64,000 nucleotides of DNA from contig NZ_CABVHK010000006.1 of NCBI RefSeq assembly GCF_902497785.1, forward strand, positions 186,001-250,000, read 5' to 3'. Of this stretch, positions 40,022 through 49,481 are shown piece by piece (position 1 is the first letter of the stretch; each line of letters opens with the position of its first letter). The notes under the pieces were generated by a model that saw only the letters and a list, made by a program, of their open reading frames with translations, searched no databases and was not told the origin of the DNA. The DNA is from Pseudomonas fluorescens. GTDB taxonomy: Bacteria > Pseudomonadota > Gammaproteobacteria > Pseudomonadales > Pseudomonadaceae. The position numbers were made by a program, and so were the translations under genes.

Positions 40022-40774
40022 ATGAAAAAGAATAAAACCTGCGGTGCGCGCTTCAAATTGCTGCTGAAAGCGGCGGACGTCACGACGACAGGATTCGCCG
40101 AAATCCTGAAAATCGAAAATGCCCAAACCGTCCACAACTGGTACACCCGCGGCGTGCCCGACTACCGCATAGAGGAAGTCGCGCTGAAACTGTCCGTCAA
40201 CAGCGAGTGGCTCAAAACCGGCGACGGCCCGAAAGACGCCAGGCACCTGCGCCTCGTCAGCGAAACCGGCAACACCTTCGATGCCCAGGCCCTGCGCGGC
40301 ATCTACACCGTCATCGAACCCACCGACGTCGAACTGCCCTTCTACAAAGAAAAACCTGTCGCACCCGGCTCCAGCAAAACCCACGTCATCGAAGACAACA
40401 GCCAACCCATCCGCCTGCCACGCAGCCACCTCGACTCCCTGGAAATCAACCACGCGGACGCCATCTGCGCCCAGATGATCGGCAACAGCATGGCCGAGAA
40501 AATCGCCGACGGCTCCACCATCGCCATCGATCGTGGCCTGACGCAAATCGTTGACGGCGAAATCTACGCGATCGAACACGACGGAATGCTGCGCATCAAA
40601 TACCTGCACCGGATGCCGGGGAACGGACTGCGCATGCGCAGCCACAATAGCGCCGAATACCCGGACGAGACCTTCAGGGCGGCACAGATCGAAGAACAAA
40701 ACATCAGGGTGTTGGGATGGGTCTTCTGGTGCTCCACGCTCAACAAGCGCCGGCCGCCGATACCTTTCCTGTGA
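40022..40774 (+). CDS. Stand-alone CI/LexA-like S24 transcriptional repressor
   Basis: A 250-aa protein with an N-terminal helix-turn-helix (about 20-65; NAQTVHNWYTRGVPDYRIEEVALKL) and a C-terminal S24 peptidase domain. Ser156 in MIGNSMAEKI and Lys193 in MLRIKYLHR form the expected Ser-Lys dyad. The linker lacks an obvious Ala-Gly or Cys-Gly cleavage site; the nearest similar piece is KPVAPGSS (111-118). A GTG two codons earlier is an alternative start. No phage genes lie nearby, so its targets are unknown. AlpR/PrtR-like repressors in Pseudomonas control lysis or pyocin genes after DNA damage. Confidence 0.85.
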   Translation: MKKNKTCGARFKLLLKAADVTTTGFAEILKIENAQTVHNWYTRGVPDYRIEEVALKLSVNSEWLKTGDGPKDARHLRLVSETGNTFDAQALRGIYTVIEPTDVELPFYKEKPVAPGSSKTHVIEDNSQPIRLPRSHLDSLEINHADAICAQMIGNSMAEKIADGSTIAIDRGLTQIVDGEIYAIEHDGMLRIKYLHRMPGNGLRMRSHNSAEYPDETFRAAQIEEQNIRVLGWVFWCSTLNKRRPPIPFL

Positions 40775-40822
40775 CCCCGCAAATTCTTCGAGAGAGCCTG
40801 CCCTCATAGATTGCGCAGAACC

Positions 40823-40846
40823 TGTGGGAGCGGGCTTGCCCGCGAA
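40823..40846. repeat. Single REP copy (family C)
   Basis: TGTGGGAGCGGGCTTGCCCG followed by CGAA, same orientation as the right arm of the 34341-34430 doublet. No partner copy is nearby. Confidence 0.75.
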
Positions 40847-41113
40847 ACGGCAGAACATTCACCATTTATGCTGAATCCGCTACTCGCTCCCCGATCCACC
40901 GCAAAGCTCTACCCGCACACTACACTGGGAATTCCCCAAAAAAATCAGTATGCTGCGCCCCACATTTGCGCATCACCCCGCCCCGCGGCACTGATCGCAC
41001 CGACAAGGCAGATGATTTTCTCGCCGAGTCCCACAGCCGGACGCAAGATCCGGGTGTACGTTTTGAAGGCTGGCGCGGTTTACCAAAAATGAACCAAGCC
41101 AGTCCCCGAGAAG

Positions 41114-41140
41114 CCGGCCACAAGCCGGCTTTTTAATGCC
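41114..41140 (+). terminator. Orphan Rho-independent terminator
   Basis: AGCCGGC, loop CACAA, GCCGGCT followed by TTTTAA. It is 340 bases after the S24 gene and 100 bases before relB, with no recognisable coding sequence just upstream. Confidence 0.8.
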
Positions 41141-41207
41141 GAAAGAAAGCACACCTGTCGTCTGAAAACACTGAGTCAGGGGTTGTCGGCCTAGGGACCT
41201 GTTGCTA

Positions 41208-41231
41208 CTGTAACGACAAACGTCATTACAG
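41208..41231 (+). promoter_or_regulatory. relBE operator palindrome
   Basis: CTGTAACGAC, spacer AAAC, GTCATTACAG: ten-base arms with one mismatch, ending 10 bases before the relB ATG. RelB-family antitoxins bind such palindromes, and the TGTAA half-site resembles the E. coli relO core. Confidence 0.75.
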
Positions 41232-41241
41232 GCTTCTCACC

Positions 41242-41481
41242 ATGGCTTCCATCAACATCCGCATCGACGATGACCTGAAACAGCGTTCATTTGCCGAGCT
41301 GGAAAAACTTGGGGTAACGCCCTCCGAGCTTCTGCGCCAAACCCTTCAATACGTCGCGGAACGGGGCAAGTTACCTTTCAAAGCTGCACTACTCAGCGAA
41401 GAGGATGAAGCTCTCATCGCTGTGGTCACTGAACGCCTTGCCTCCCCTCAGCGAGTCAAGGTAAGTCTGGATGACCTATAG
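41242..41481 (+). CDS. relB: RelB-family antitoxin
   Basis: A 79-aa antitoxin with an N-terminal ribbon-helix-helix domain (MASINIRIDDDLKQRSFAELEKLGVTPSELL begins the match, split here as MASINIRIDDDLKQ and TPSELLRQTL). The C-terminal LPFKAALLSEEDEAL wraps the toxin. It is very close to E. coli RelB in length and sequence pattern. The stop overlaps the relE start by 11 bases, giving coupled translation. Confidence 0.95.
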   Translation: MASINIRIDDDLKQRSFAELEKLGVTPSELLRQTLQYVAERGKLPFKAALLSEEDEALIAVVTERLASPQRVKVSLDDL

Positions 41482-41788
41482 CCTCGAATTTGATCGTCGC
41501 GCGCTGAAAGAGTGGAACAAACTGGGCGACACGTTGCGCCAGCAGTTCAAGAAGAAGCTTGCTGAAGTACTCGAGAACCCTCGCATTGAAGCCAATCGTC
41601 TTCGCCAACTACCTGACTGCTACAAACTCAAATTGCGTAGCGCCGGTTATCGGCTGATCTATCAGGTTCTCGATCAGGAAGTGGTGGTTTTCGTGGTTGC
41701 CATCGGAAAGCGCGAACGTGAAGCTGCTTACCAAGATGCGCAGGACCGAATTAGTCAGCAACCTGCTGATTCATTGAATTTGCCGTAA
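41471..41788 (+). CDS. relE: RelE-family mRNA interferase toxin
   Basis: Ribosome-dependent mRNA endonuclease of 105 aa. It resembles E. coli RelE closely: MTYSLEFDRRALKEWNKLG, ENPRIEANRLRQLPDCYKLK, RSAGYRLIYQV and VVFVVAIGKREREAAY. The catalytic basic and tyrosine residues (Lys/Arg in the KLRSAGYR segment and the C-terminal Tyr) appear kept, so it should be active. A C-terminal tail of about 15 residues (ISQQPADSLNLP) goes beyond E. coli RelE. Convergent with magF. Confidence 0.95.
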   Translation: MTYSLEFDRRALKEWNKLGDTLRQQFKKKLAEVLENPRIEANRLRQLPDCYKLKLRSAGYRLIYQVLDQEVVVFVVAIGKREREAAYQDAQDRISQQPADSLNLP

Positions 41789-41809
41789 CCAAGCTTCGAC
41801 AAATACAAA

Positions 41810-41824
41810 GCTGACAGTGTCAGC
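41810..41824. terminator. Short hairpin between relE and magF
   Basis: GCTGAC, loop AGT, GTCAGC lies between the convergent stops. No T-run follows on either strand, so its role as a terminator is uncertain. Confidence 0.35.
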
Positions 41825-41846
41825 ACCGCTGTCACACGTGACCGCC

Positions 41847-42656
41847 TCACGGATAACTAAACCCCTTAACCAGCGTCAACTCCCCTACCGCCCGCATCGG
41901 CACCAGAAAAGTCTCCATCTTCTCGCTCGGCGTCCCCTCCTCGGTAATCACCGTCACCTGCGCCGTGGTCAGCGGTTGAACCGCGTCCTCCTGCCCTTCT
42001 TCATCACTCCGATACCCACCCCCAAAGTAGTTCACATAAACCAGATACTGCCCCTTGATCGGCGCCGGCATAGCGAAGATTTCCGGGCCGTACCCCGTGG
42101 TCACGTCAACATCCAGCGCCGCACCATTGGGCACGACCCGATCCCCGTACCAGACGTGCGCTCCGTCGGGTGTGATGAGGTGCAAGTCCAGATCTGTACC
42201 GTCGCTGTCCCACGCCAACAACACACGCAATTTCGCCGGGGTGGCACCGCCGCTGCTGTTGAGGAATTGGGTGCGACGCCGCTGTTGGCCGTCGGGGCTG
42301 CGGACTTCGACGCTGTTGCTGCCGTTGGGAAAGGAGAATGGGCGGTCAAAGCGGCCGGCCGGGTCGATCTTGAGCGGCATGCTGACGCCGTTGACGATTA
42401 ACCGGCCTGGTTCGGTGGACTTCGGCGTGGCGTTGATCTGGCCGGTGATGCGTGCGGTGTTGGCCTGTCCTGGCGGCGTGTTCACTGAGGAAGCCGGGTA
42501 GTTGACGGTCTGGCGGAAGTTTTCACCTTCACCTTCGGACGCGCCGGTGCGCCATCCACCGACCGGGGTGTCGAGGTTCGCGGCGGCGGCCAGCGTCGCT
42601 GGCAATATGCAAACAGAACAAAGGAACAGGAAGACCTGTGGATAACGGAGTTTCAT
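41847..42656 (-). CDS. magF: DUF2135 secreted protein MagF (YfaP-like)
   Basis: Last gene of the minus-strand mag operon. The 269-aa protein has a signal peptide (MKLRYPQVFLFLCSVCILPATLAAAA), then VGGWRTG and the DUF2135 core WDSDGTDLDLHLITPDGAHVWYGD...GYGPEIF...GQYLVYVNYFG. It is a paralogue of MagA at the other end of the operon. The DLDLH...P(D)G...Y pattern could bind metal, but no function is established. The ATG is four bases from the magE stop. Confidence 0.88.
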   Translation of the reverse strand: MKLRYPQVFLFLCSVCILPATLAAAANLDTPVGGWRTGASEGEGENFRQTVNYPASSVNTPPGQANTARITGQINATPKSTEPGRLIVNGVSMPLKIDPAGRFDRPFSFPNGSNSVEVRSPDGQQRRRTQFLNSSGGATPAKLRVLLAWDSDGTDLDLHLITPDGAHVWYGDRVVPNGAALDVDVTTGYGPEIFAMPAPIKGQYLVYVNYFGGGYRSDEEGQEDAVQPLTTAQVTVITEEGTPSEKMETFLVPMRAVGELTLVKGFSYP

Positions 42657-42659
42657 GGC

Positions 42660-44279
42660 CTATTCCAGCAAGAGGTGGCGGGCGAGCCCTTCGATGTAGG
42701 TTTCATCCTGGCCGTTGGGGTGTGCTTCGAAGGCCAGGTGCAGGTATTCGTGGGTCAGGTCGAGGCGGTCTTGCAGCGACAGCACGCCGCGCACGTAGAT
42801 GCGCTGGCGTTCGCGGTCGACATAGGGGCGACCGAAGGAGAGCCGGCAGACGGCGAAGGTACTGACGTCGTTGTAGCCGATTTCGTTTTCCAGGCGTTGG
42901 CGCCAGCCGCGACGTTGGGTGTGTAGCCAGTCTTGCGCAGCGGGCAGCGCTTCGCAGGAGGCGACGGGGTTGTCCCAGCGGCTGAGGCTGGCGCGCGGGT
43001 AGGCGTGCAGCAGGATGGCGTCGTAGCGTTGGCCGGCGTTGGCTTGTTCGACGGCTTGCTGCCAGGAGAGTTTGTCCGGGCCGGGTTGGTCGGAGTGGTA
43101 GGTGACGGTGCTGCCGGCCAATACAAGGTCACTGGTCCAGGCTGCAATGTTGCGTGATTCGGCAGTGGCTGGGCGCGGGGCGACGCGCTGACGGCTGCTG
43201 CTGTCTTCGATGCTCATGCACTCGCCGTTGCGGGTAGCGTTTTGCAGCAGGTAGGTGCGGATGGCGATGGCCAGGGCCTTGGCCGCTTCAGCCGGTTCAG
43301 GTTTGGCCTCGCGCTGAAGAACACGGGCGACATATTCCTCGCGATCCAGACGGGCGACGAGTTTATCTTTGAGCAAAAACAATTCGCCGTCGCTGTGGAT
43401 ATCAAGCTGGTTGCCATTCGAGAATTCGACGCGAAAATCGCCCTGCAAGGGACCCGATGAAACCTCGCGATCCCCCGACAGAACGCGCCTGACCGGATAG
43501 CGTGAAAACAGTCCCACTTCAACGCAGCGCCCCGCGTCCACCGGCCACTCAACCGGCAACACCGAAGACAACGCCTGAGCGTAATCGCGCAAAACCATCT
43601 GACTGGTGCCGCGCCCACCGGCCCAGATCGGCGTGCCATCCGCCAGCCACCCGGCAAACCCGCCCTGGCGCGACGACGGATCCTGATCCCCCAGCCAGCT
43701 CCAGGTTTTCACTCGCAAACGGCCACCGAGTTCGCCAACGACATTGCCGTCAGCGGCGTTCAGCACCACGTCCAGCAGCACGCGCCGCGCCTGATCCTGC
43801 GCCGGCATCACGGCCAGCGCCTTCAACAATTCAGCCACGGAAACGCGCGTGGCCGGCTGCAACGATGGCAAGTCCAACAGCCACGCCGGCGCCTGCCGCG
43901 CTTGCCAATACGGCCGCCAATCAGCGTCAGCAATGCCCAAGCGCGAAGGCTCAAAATACAAACCGCACGACTTCACCAACGCCTGATCGCGCTCGATCCT
44001 GGCGCCAGCCGTGCAGCAATACACTTCTTCTTTCGACTGTCCGCGACATTCGTAAGCCGGTTCGCGAGCGCCGGTATCCACCAGCCAGCCGTACACAAAC
44101 AACTTCCACAGACTGCCCAACGGCGCCTGCAAATCAGCAGGCAGCGGCTCGCGGGAAATCACCTGTGTCCGACTCAACCCAATCAGCTCACCTTTAAAGC
44201 CCAGTCGTAGCGGCTCGTCCTGCGCTGTCGCCAGCGCGGGAATCAAGCACAACCACCACCAGAGCAAACGGCGGGGCAT
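42660..44279 (-). CDS. magE: DUF2300 secreted protein MagE, possible multidomain murein enzyme
   Basis: The 539-aa protein has a signal peptide (MPRRLLWWWLCLIPALATA). Three motif sets are visible. First, LGSLWKLFVYGWLVD at about 54-68 gives Ser56-x-x-Lys59, as in penicillin-recognising serine enzymes, and RVKTW at 190-193 sits where KTG would. Second, REEYVARVLQRE (313-324) with KALAIAIRTYLL (334-345) resembles the SpoIID/LytB domain. Third, LTHEYLHLAFEA (508-519) has HExxH (510-514), with Glu526 or Glu530 as a possible third zinc ligand. E. coli YfaQ is the counterpart. The domain readings are inference from motifs. Starts one base after the magD stop. Confidence 0.85.
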   Translation of the reverse strand: MPRRLLWWWLCLIPALATAQDEPLRLGFKGELIGLSRTQVISREPLPADLQAPLGSLWKLFVYGWLVDTGAREPAYECRGQSKEEVYCCTAGARIERDQALVKSCGLYFEPSRLGIADADWRPYWQARQAPAWLLDLPSLQPATRVSVAELLKALAVMPAQDQARRVLLDVVLNAADGNVVGELGGRLRVKTWSWLGDQDPSSRQGGFAGWLADGTPIWAGGRGTSQMVLRDYAQALSSVLPVEWPVDAGRCVEVGLFSRYPVRRVLSGDREVSSGPLQGDFRVEFSNGNQLDIHSDGELFLLKDKLVARLDREEYVARVLQREAKPEPAEAAKALAIAIRTYLLQNATRNGECMSIEDSSSRQRVAPRPATAESRNIAAWTSDLVLAGSTVTYHSDQPGPDKLSWQQAVEQANAGQRYDAILLHAYPRASLSRWDNPVASCEALPAAQDWLHTQRRGWRQRLENEIGYNDVSTFAVCRLSFGRPYVDRERQRIYVRGVLSLQDRLDLTHEYLHLAFEAHPNGQDETYIEGLARHLLLE

Positions 44280-44280
44280 G

Positions 44281-47200
44281 TCAGTTGACCGTGACCTGGC
44301 CAAGCGCCGGTTTCTGTTCCTGAGCCTGATGCTGTGGTGCGTAAACCTGAGTGAAACGCACCGGCGGCAGGTTGAACTGACCTTTTTGCGAGAAGCGCAC
44401 CAAGTGGCGCAAGCGCAATTCGCCGCTCAGCGCATCGACTGGAATCGCATAAGCCATCTGCCCCGGTTCAAAACGCGCCTTCTCCAACGCCGTCGGCTCG
44501 GTGCCGGCCTTGCCCATCAGCTTGATGCCCCACGTCGTGCGCTCGACATCGGCGCCCGGCGGCAGCGGCACCTCGATCATCCCGTAACGCAGTGGTTTCG
44601 CGGCTTTGCTGGTGATGATCACTTCGTCCAGGTACAGGCTGTCGCTGGACAGTGGTTTGCTGCCGACTGCCTCCAGTTTGAAGGTGAACGCCTCATCCCC
44701 CGGCACCAGACGCGACAAGCGACGGGTGATGGTCACTGCCATCGGATCAACCGGCGGTTGTGTGGTCTGGAAACTCAACGCCGCCCGCAACGGGCGCTCT
44801 TGCGTCCCGGTCAGCGACAACATGGCCGGCACAGGTGCAGCACCCTGCCAAGTCCAGTACATCTCGCCGGTATCACCGTGTTGTTTCTTCCAGCCTTCAC
44901 CCGGTGCCAGCGCAATGGTCGGCGAGGCCTGCTCGATGCTGCGTTGCAACCAGGTCAGCGCCAGTGCGCGCTCCAGCGTCGATTGCTGTGGCAACAAACG
45001 TTGCAACAAGGCTTGCGCATGAGCCTGGTCGAAGCTTTGCAGCGAAAGGTTCAACGCTTCGGCAAATGGCTGCGAGCTCACGGTCAGGCGTTGTTGTGCA
45101 TCTGGCAATTGACGATTGAAAGCCTCAGGCAAAACCACCTTGGACTGACGCGCAAGGGAAGCGGTCAACGCCCGCGCCGCCGCCAGACCGAGCGTCGAAT
45201 CCGGATCGCTCATGACGATGCTGTCTTCGCCGTCCTCTATCAGGCTTGCGTCATTGCCCTCGCCCGCTTTCGACAGGTCATCCATCAAGCCGCTAAGCAG
45301 CGTATTCACCGGCAACTGCATCTGTCTGGCGAATGACAGAATCAATGCACGCTGCAACAACGGCGTGTTTTTGGCCTGCTTCGCATAGACCTCCAACACC
45401 CGCTGCCAATGCTCCGGCGGCAGGCTCAATTCCAGTGCTTTGCTGGCGTGCCAGTCGGCGTAGTAGGCGTAGGCCGTGAGGAACGCGTCCGGCTCACCGT
45501 CCATGCCCCACCAGGTGAAACTCGCCGACGGCCCGGCCATTTGCACCAGGCGCAGACGGCTGTTTTGCATGATGAGGCGCAGGCGATCGCGGACCTGCGG
45601 GTTCGACGCCAGCGTCGGGTACGCGATGCTCAGCGGCAGCAAACGACTGGCCGTCTGCTCGACGCCGCCGTACGGATAGCTGAGCAAATCATCGAGCGCC
45701 GAGCGGAACAGCGCTTGCGGACTGTCATCCAGTCGCAGGCGAATGTCCGTCGCGTCTGCCGGCAAGGTCAGCGGCGTATCACCGCTGGCCACGTCCAGGC
45801 TTTGGCTTTGCGTGACCTGCCAGCCTTCGCCGGTCGCGCTCAGGTGCACAGCCAAGGCATCAGCGGTTTTGCCGTTCTGGACCAGTTCGGCGGTCCACTC
45901 GCCATTGGTCAGCGCGAACGACGGGAGCGCGATGTAGTTGATGCCGTTGTTCAGTGTCACCGGGACACGCTGTTCGGCGCCGGCGTAATGAATCACCAGC
46001 TCAGCCTTGACCGGTTTCTCGGCCTGGCTAAAGGCGAATACGCCGAGCTCCGGCTTATCGCCGGCACGGAATTTTGTTGGCCCGCTCCACTTCAAATACA
46101 GCGGTTTTTCCGAGCGTACGAATTGCTTTTTCTGTCCGACCTGACCGTCATCGGCGATGGCTCGCGCGGTGATGCGCCAGCGGGTCAGCGAATCGGGCAT
46201 CTTGAAGGTGAAGCGGGTTTTCCCGTTGGCGTCGGTGATCAGTTCCGGCTGCCACGCGGCGGTGTCGACGTCTTCACGGCGCGGCCGCTCCAGCACTTTC
46301 ACGCCGCGCTCGCTGCGGTTGGCTTTGCCCGGTGCACCGGGGCTGCCCGGCAACGCGACGTCGTAGCTGATGAACGACAGACTCGCGCTGGTGCGCACGT
46401 TGTTGCGGCGCGGGTGATAGAAGAACTGGTCGATAGTCGGCGCGACTTCCGGTTGCAGCGCGTAGACCATTTCATCGACCACGCTGACCGTCAGGTGCGC
46501 CGGAATCGGCTTGCCGGCGAACTGCGTCGTGAGGTCCACCGACACCGTCTCGCCCGGCTGATAGGCCTCTTTATCGGTGGCGATGGCCACGTCAATTTGC
46601 GGCGCAATCACCTTGATCCCGGCGTTTTGGAAGCTGTACTGACCGCCCTTGGTGTACAGAACCGAGAACGTCAGGTTCGGCGCAAAGTTGTCCTTCACCG
46701 GAATGCGCGCGCGGTATTGGGTGTCGCTGAGTTTTTCCATCTTCAGCCAGTCGCCGCCCTTGGACATCAGCGCCGTGGCCTCGACCTTGTCGCGCTCCAG
46801 CGACAGCAACGCATCGCTGACTGGCTCGGGGAAAGTGATCAGCGCCAGGGCTTCATCGCCGGCCTTGTACTCGGGTTTATCGAGGACGATTTCCACGGTG
46901 CCCGGCACTGCTTTGACGCCATCGCCGGTGACTGAATGACCCGTTGCGCCGACTACGCGACCTTGCGTGTCCTTCAACGTCAGGTTGTACGTTCCCGGGC
47001 GCTCGAAGGCGACTGTGAAGCCTTTATCCGTCGCGGCGAGTTTGCCTTCGCCGACGCTCTGGTCTTCCAGACGCACCCAGCCGTAACTGCTTGGCGTGAC
47101 GGCTTTGCTCTGCTCGCTGCCGCCTTCATTCAGATAACTGAACACGACCTTGTCGCCCACCGCGCTGAAGCGTTGCGGTGCGCTCAAACGGAAACTCGCG

Positions 47201-48846
47201 GCGCCGCGGTCGATGAGGATTTCCTTGGTGCTCTTGACCCGATACGCCGCGCCGTCGCTGGCGAAGACAGTGAGCATGTAGCGGCTCGGTTTTTCGGCGG
47301 CCGGAAGGTCGAGGGTCGCGTTGCCGTTGGCGTCGGTGGTCAGTTCGGTGCTGGTCAATTCCACCGGGAATTGCCCGAGGTATTGCAGCTCGTTGTCGAC
47401 CATCGACAGTTGCTGGGCGCGCAGGCTCAGGGTCAACTTGGCGTCAGCCACGGGTTTGCCGTCCGGGTAGAGCAGCACCAGACTGCCTTTCACCGGTTCG
47501 CCGGTGCGGTAATCCTGCTTGGCCAGGTTCAACGAGATTTCGAAGTGCGGCTTGATGTACTCGGCAACGCGGAAGGCGCTGCTGTAGGCCTGATCCTTGT
47601 AGCTGAAACGCAGCTCATAACCGCCCGCCACTGCGTTGTCCGGCAACTGGAATCGACCTTGAGTGCCGGCCTTGGAATCGAGTTTCAGCGCCAGCGATTG
47701 CAGCGCGGTGCCGGTGGCATCGAGCACCGTGACGTTGACGTCCGCGGCCGTCGGCTGCACCGAATCGCGAGCATTCTTGAACTCGCGACCGATGATTTTC
47801 AGCGACACCCAATCCCCCGGCCGATACAGCGGCCGGTCGGTGAACGCGTAGAGTTTGGTGTCGTAGATTTCGCTGTCGTAATAGAAGTTTTCGGAGACGA
47901 ACACCCCGCCCTCTTCGTCCTCGCCGATCACGAACGAACGCTCGGGGCTGACGTGTTTCAGACGCAGTAAACCATCGGCATCGGTGGCGCCGCTGCTCAT
48001 CACGCCGAGGCCATCGGTCCACAGCACGTTCACCTTTGGCACCGAACTGCCTTCGTGTTTGCGCGCGGCCCAGACCACCAGTTCATCACCGGCAATCTTG
48101 CTCACGGCCACGGTGTTCGAGACGAAGACCATGGTGGTCGCGCGGTATTTGCCGATCAGCGCTTCCACCAGATACAGGCCTGGCTTCAGATTGCCCAACG
48201 GGATGTACACGTTGCCCGGCGCGACAGTCACAAATTCGCTGGAAGAACCGGCGAGGTTCACGCCCTCAGGCGGCTGGATCGGTTTGGCTTGCCACAGTGG
48301 GTAACGGAATTGACTGACCACCGGCAGGCCCGGAATCAGCGCGAATTGCGGTTGCGCGTCGTAGGGCGTTGGCGCAGCAATCGCGGTACCCATCTTCAGT
48401 TCCGGCACTTCCTCGGTGACTTGTTTACGCGACTCGTAGGAAAACGCCCGCTGCATCACCCGACGGGATTTGCGGTACCAGTTGTCCCACAGGTACGCGA
48501 GGGTGTTCGACAGGCCTTCGCCCTTGAACTGGCCGTCGCTGACCACGCGGTGCAGGTTCTTCTGGCGCTTGAGGAAATCCAGCGGTTTGTCGATGCGGTA
48601 CACGCGAATGTCGGCGCCACCGTAGGGTTCCATGCGGAAGCGGCGATAGTCGCGACCCGGTGCTTCGAGGCGCACCATCGCCTGTTCATCGCTGGCGAAA
48701 CTGCTGTCGGCCAGCAGGAAAAAGCTTTCACCGGCCACCGGCGTGTAGCCGCTTGGCTCGACAGTGTCTTCGGCATTCACCGCCGAAAAAGGGACTACTA
48801 ACACCAACAGAAGAGACAGAAAACGCAGCATGCGGGCACCGGTCAT
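44281..48846 (-). CDS. magD: Bacterial alpha-2-macroglobulin-like protein MagD (YfaS-like)
   Basis: A 1521-aa periplasmic protein of the alpha-2-macroglobulin family, made of many MG beta-sandwich domains. The signal peptide follows [19 protein letters not shown]2-type sequence [16 protein letters not shown] and the central [30 protein letters not shown] are clear. The thioester site CLEQ is replaced by GVEQ in [14 protein letters not shown] (Gly1061), so it cannot trap targets covalently. PAO1 MagD (PA4489) and E. coli YfaS are of this thioester-less class. The start overlaps the magC stop as ATGA. Family members bind or inhibit proteases; PAO1 MagD was reported to associate with PBP1b. Confidence 0.93.
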   Translation of the reverse strand: MTGARMLRFLSLLLVLVVPFSAVNAEDTVEPSGYTPVAGESFFLLADSSFASDEQAMVRLEAPGRDYRRFRMEPYGGADIRVYRIDKPLDFLKRQKNLHRVVSDGQFKGEGLSNTLAYLWDNWYRKSRRVMQRAFSYESRKQVTEEVPELKMGTAIAAPTPYDAQPQFALIPGLPVVSQFRYPLWQAKPIQPPEGVNLAGSSSEFVTVAPGNVYIPLGNLKPGLYLVEALIGKYRATTMVFVSNTVAVSKIAGDELVVWAARKHEGSSVPKVNVLWTDGLGVMSSGATDADGLLRLKHVSPERSFVIGEDEEGGVFVSENFYYDSEIYDTKLYAFTDRPLYRPGDWVSLKIIGREFKNARDSVQPTAADVNVTVLDATGTALQSLALKLDSKAGTQGRFQLPDNAVAGGYELRFSYKDQAYSSAFRVAEYIKPHFEISLNLAKQDYRTGEPVKGSLVLLYPDGKPVADAKLTLSLRAQQLSMVDNELQYLGQFPVELTSTELTTDANGNATLDLPAAEKPSRYMLTVFASDGAAYRVKSTKEILIDRGAASFRLSAPQRFSAVGDKVVFSYLNEGGSEQSKAVTPSSYGWVRLEDQSVGEGKLAATDKGFTVAFERPGTYNLTLKDTQGRVVGATGHSVTGDGVKAVPGTVEIVLDKPEYKAGDEALALITFPEPVSDALLSLERDKVEATALMSKGGDWLKMEKLSDTQYRARIPVKDNFAPNLTFSVLYTKGGQYSFQNAGIKVIAPQIDVAIATDKEAYQPGETVSVDLTTQFAGKPIPAHLTVSVVDEMVYALQPEVAPTIDQFFYHPRRNNVRTSASLSFISYDVALPGSPGAPGKANRSERGVKVLERPRREDVDTAAWQPELITDANGKTRFTFKMPDSLTRWRITARAIADDGQVGQKKQFVRSEKPLYLKWSGPTKFRAGDKPELGVFAFSQAEKPVKAELVIHYAGAEQRVPVTLNNGINYIALPSFALTNGEWTAELVQNGKTADALAVHLSATGEGWQVTQSQSLDVASGDTPLTLPADATDIRLRLDDSPQALFRSALDDLLSYPYGGVEQTASRLLPLSIAYPTLASNPQVRDRLRLIMQNSRLRLVQMAGPSASFTWWGMDGEPDAFLTAYAYYADWHASKALELSLPPEHWQRVLEVYAKQAKNTPLLQRALILSFARQMQLPVNTLLSGLMDDLSKAGEGNDASLIEDGEDSIVMSDPDSTLGLAAARALTASLARQSKVVLPEAFNRQLPDAQQRLTVSSQPFAEALNLSLQSFDQAHAQALLQRLLPQQSTLERALALTWLQRSIEQASPTIALAPGEGWKKQHGDTGEMYWTWQGAAPVPAMLSLTGTQERPLRAALSFQTTQPPVDPMAVTITRRLSRLVPGDEAFTFKLEAVGSKPLSSDSLYLDEVIITSKAAKPLRYGMIEVPLPPGADVERTTWGIKLMGKAGTEPTALEKARFEPGQMAYAIPVDALSGELRLRHLVRFSQKGQFNLPPVRFTQVYAPQHQAQEQKPALGQVTVN

Positions 48847-49481
48847 TGGGAGAGAAAGTTCAGTCGATAGACGCCGATGAAGTTGGGGTTGGCTGCGTCG
48901 GGTATCCATCGGGTGTCCTTCCATGTCATGAGTTGTTGCAGGCTCGCGGATCGCATGCCGTTGTCAGTGGGAGTGGTTGTGCCGGTGTGATAGGCGATGA
49001 AGCGACCCATCCAGATCATCAGGTGCTGGTCGTCGCCCTGATCGAAAAACATCAAATCGCCGGGCCGGGCTTGCGCCACATCCCGACCGACCAAATGGCT
49101 GTTGAACTGAATCAGTTTGATCGCATTGACGTACGGCCCGACCTTGCCGCCGCCCTGCTGCCATTGCCGGGCAAGACCGCGTTGCGCTTCGCTTAATTGC
49201 AGCTCGGGCGGCAGGTAACGGTTGGACAGGCCGCTGCTGCGCAGCCATTTATCATCGTGGACTTTCAGCGCTTCGTTGGCGGCGAAGCGCACCAGCCCGG
49301 CGCAGTCCTGCTGATACCAGCGCGGGCTCGGGCCCTGGGTCAGCTGTTCCTGGGCGATGCGCACGAACCAGGCGCGGAATACCTGGGATTGCTGCGGATC
49401 GAGCGCCGCGGTTTCGCTGGCAAAAGCGCGGCTGCCCAGCAACATCGCCAGCAGGCCGAGGATTCGGATAAGTGCGGTCAC
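48843..49481 (-). CDS. magC: DUF1175 secreted protein MagC, NlpC/P60-like
   Basis: From the GTG start the product has 212 aa with a signal peptide ending near SRAFA. GGAAGG lies four bases before the GTG, which overlaps the magB stop as GTGA; an ATG four codons earlier is an alternative. The sequence [18 protein letters not shown] (Cys60), [21 protein letters not shown] (His153) and AYHTG (His165) follows the NlpC/P60 pattern DCSGL...GDLVFF...HVGIYxG. This suggests a papain-like murein peptidase or amidase, although the family is named only as DUF1175 (E. coli YfaT). Confidence 0.85.
   Translation of the reverse strand: MTALIRILGLLAMLLGSRAFASETAALDPQQSQVFRAWFVRIAQEQLTQGPSPRWYQQDCAGLVRFAANEALKVHDDKWLRSSGLSNRYLPPELQLSEAQRGLARQWQQGGGKVGPYVNAIKLIQFNSHLVGRDVAQARPGDLMFFDQGDDQHLMIWMGRFIAYHTGTTTPTDNGMRSASLQQLMTWKDTRWIPDAANPNFIGVYRLNFLSQ

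Larger units (their letters stand above)
40775..41241. other. 467-base gap with an orphan terminator
   Basis: Holds a single family C REP copy (40823-40846), then about 270 bases without a convincing gene, a strong plus-strand terminator at 41114-41137, and the relBE operator at 41208. A 14-codon frame starting at 40950 (MLRPTFAHHPAPRH) and a 15-codon frame at 41090 are present but have no Shine-Dalgarno. The terminator is far from the S24 gene, so a small RNA is possible. Confidence 0.45.

Noticed and set aside
39858..40774. Prophage remnant
   Set aside because: Only a CI-like repressor is present. No integrase, structural or lysis genes and no attachment repeats flank it.
40950..40994. MLRPTFAHHPAPRH as an attenuation leader peptide
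   Set aside because: It has two His and several Pro codons, but no Shine-Dalgarno, no following biosynthetic gene, and no alternative hairpin pair that would fit attenuation.
45640..45690. Thioester site in MagD
   Set aside because: The region aligns with the thioester segment but the cysteine is replaced by glycine, so no thioester can form.
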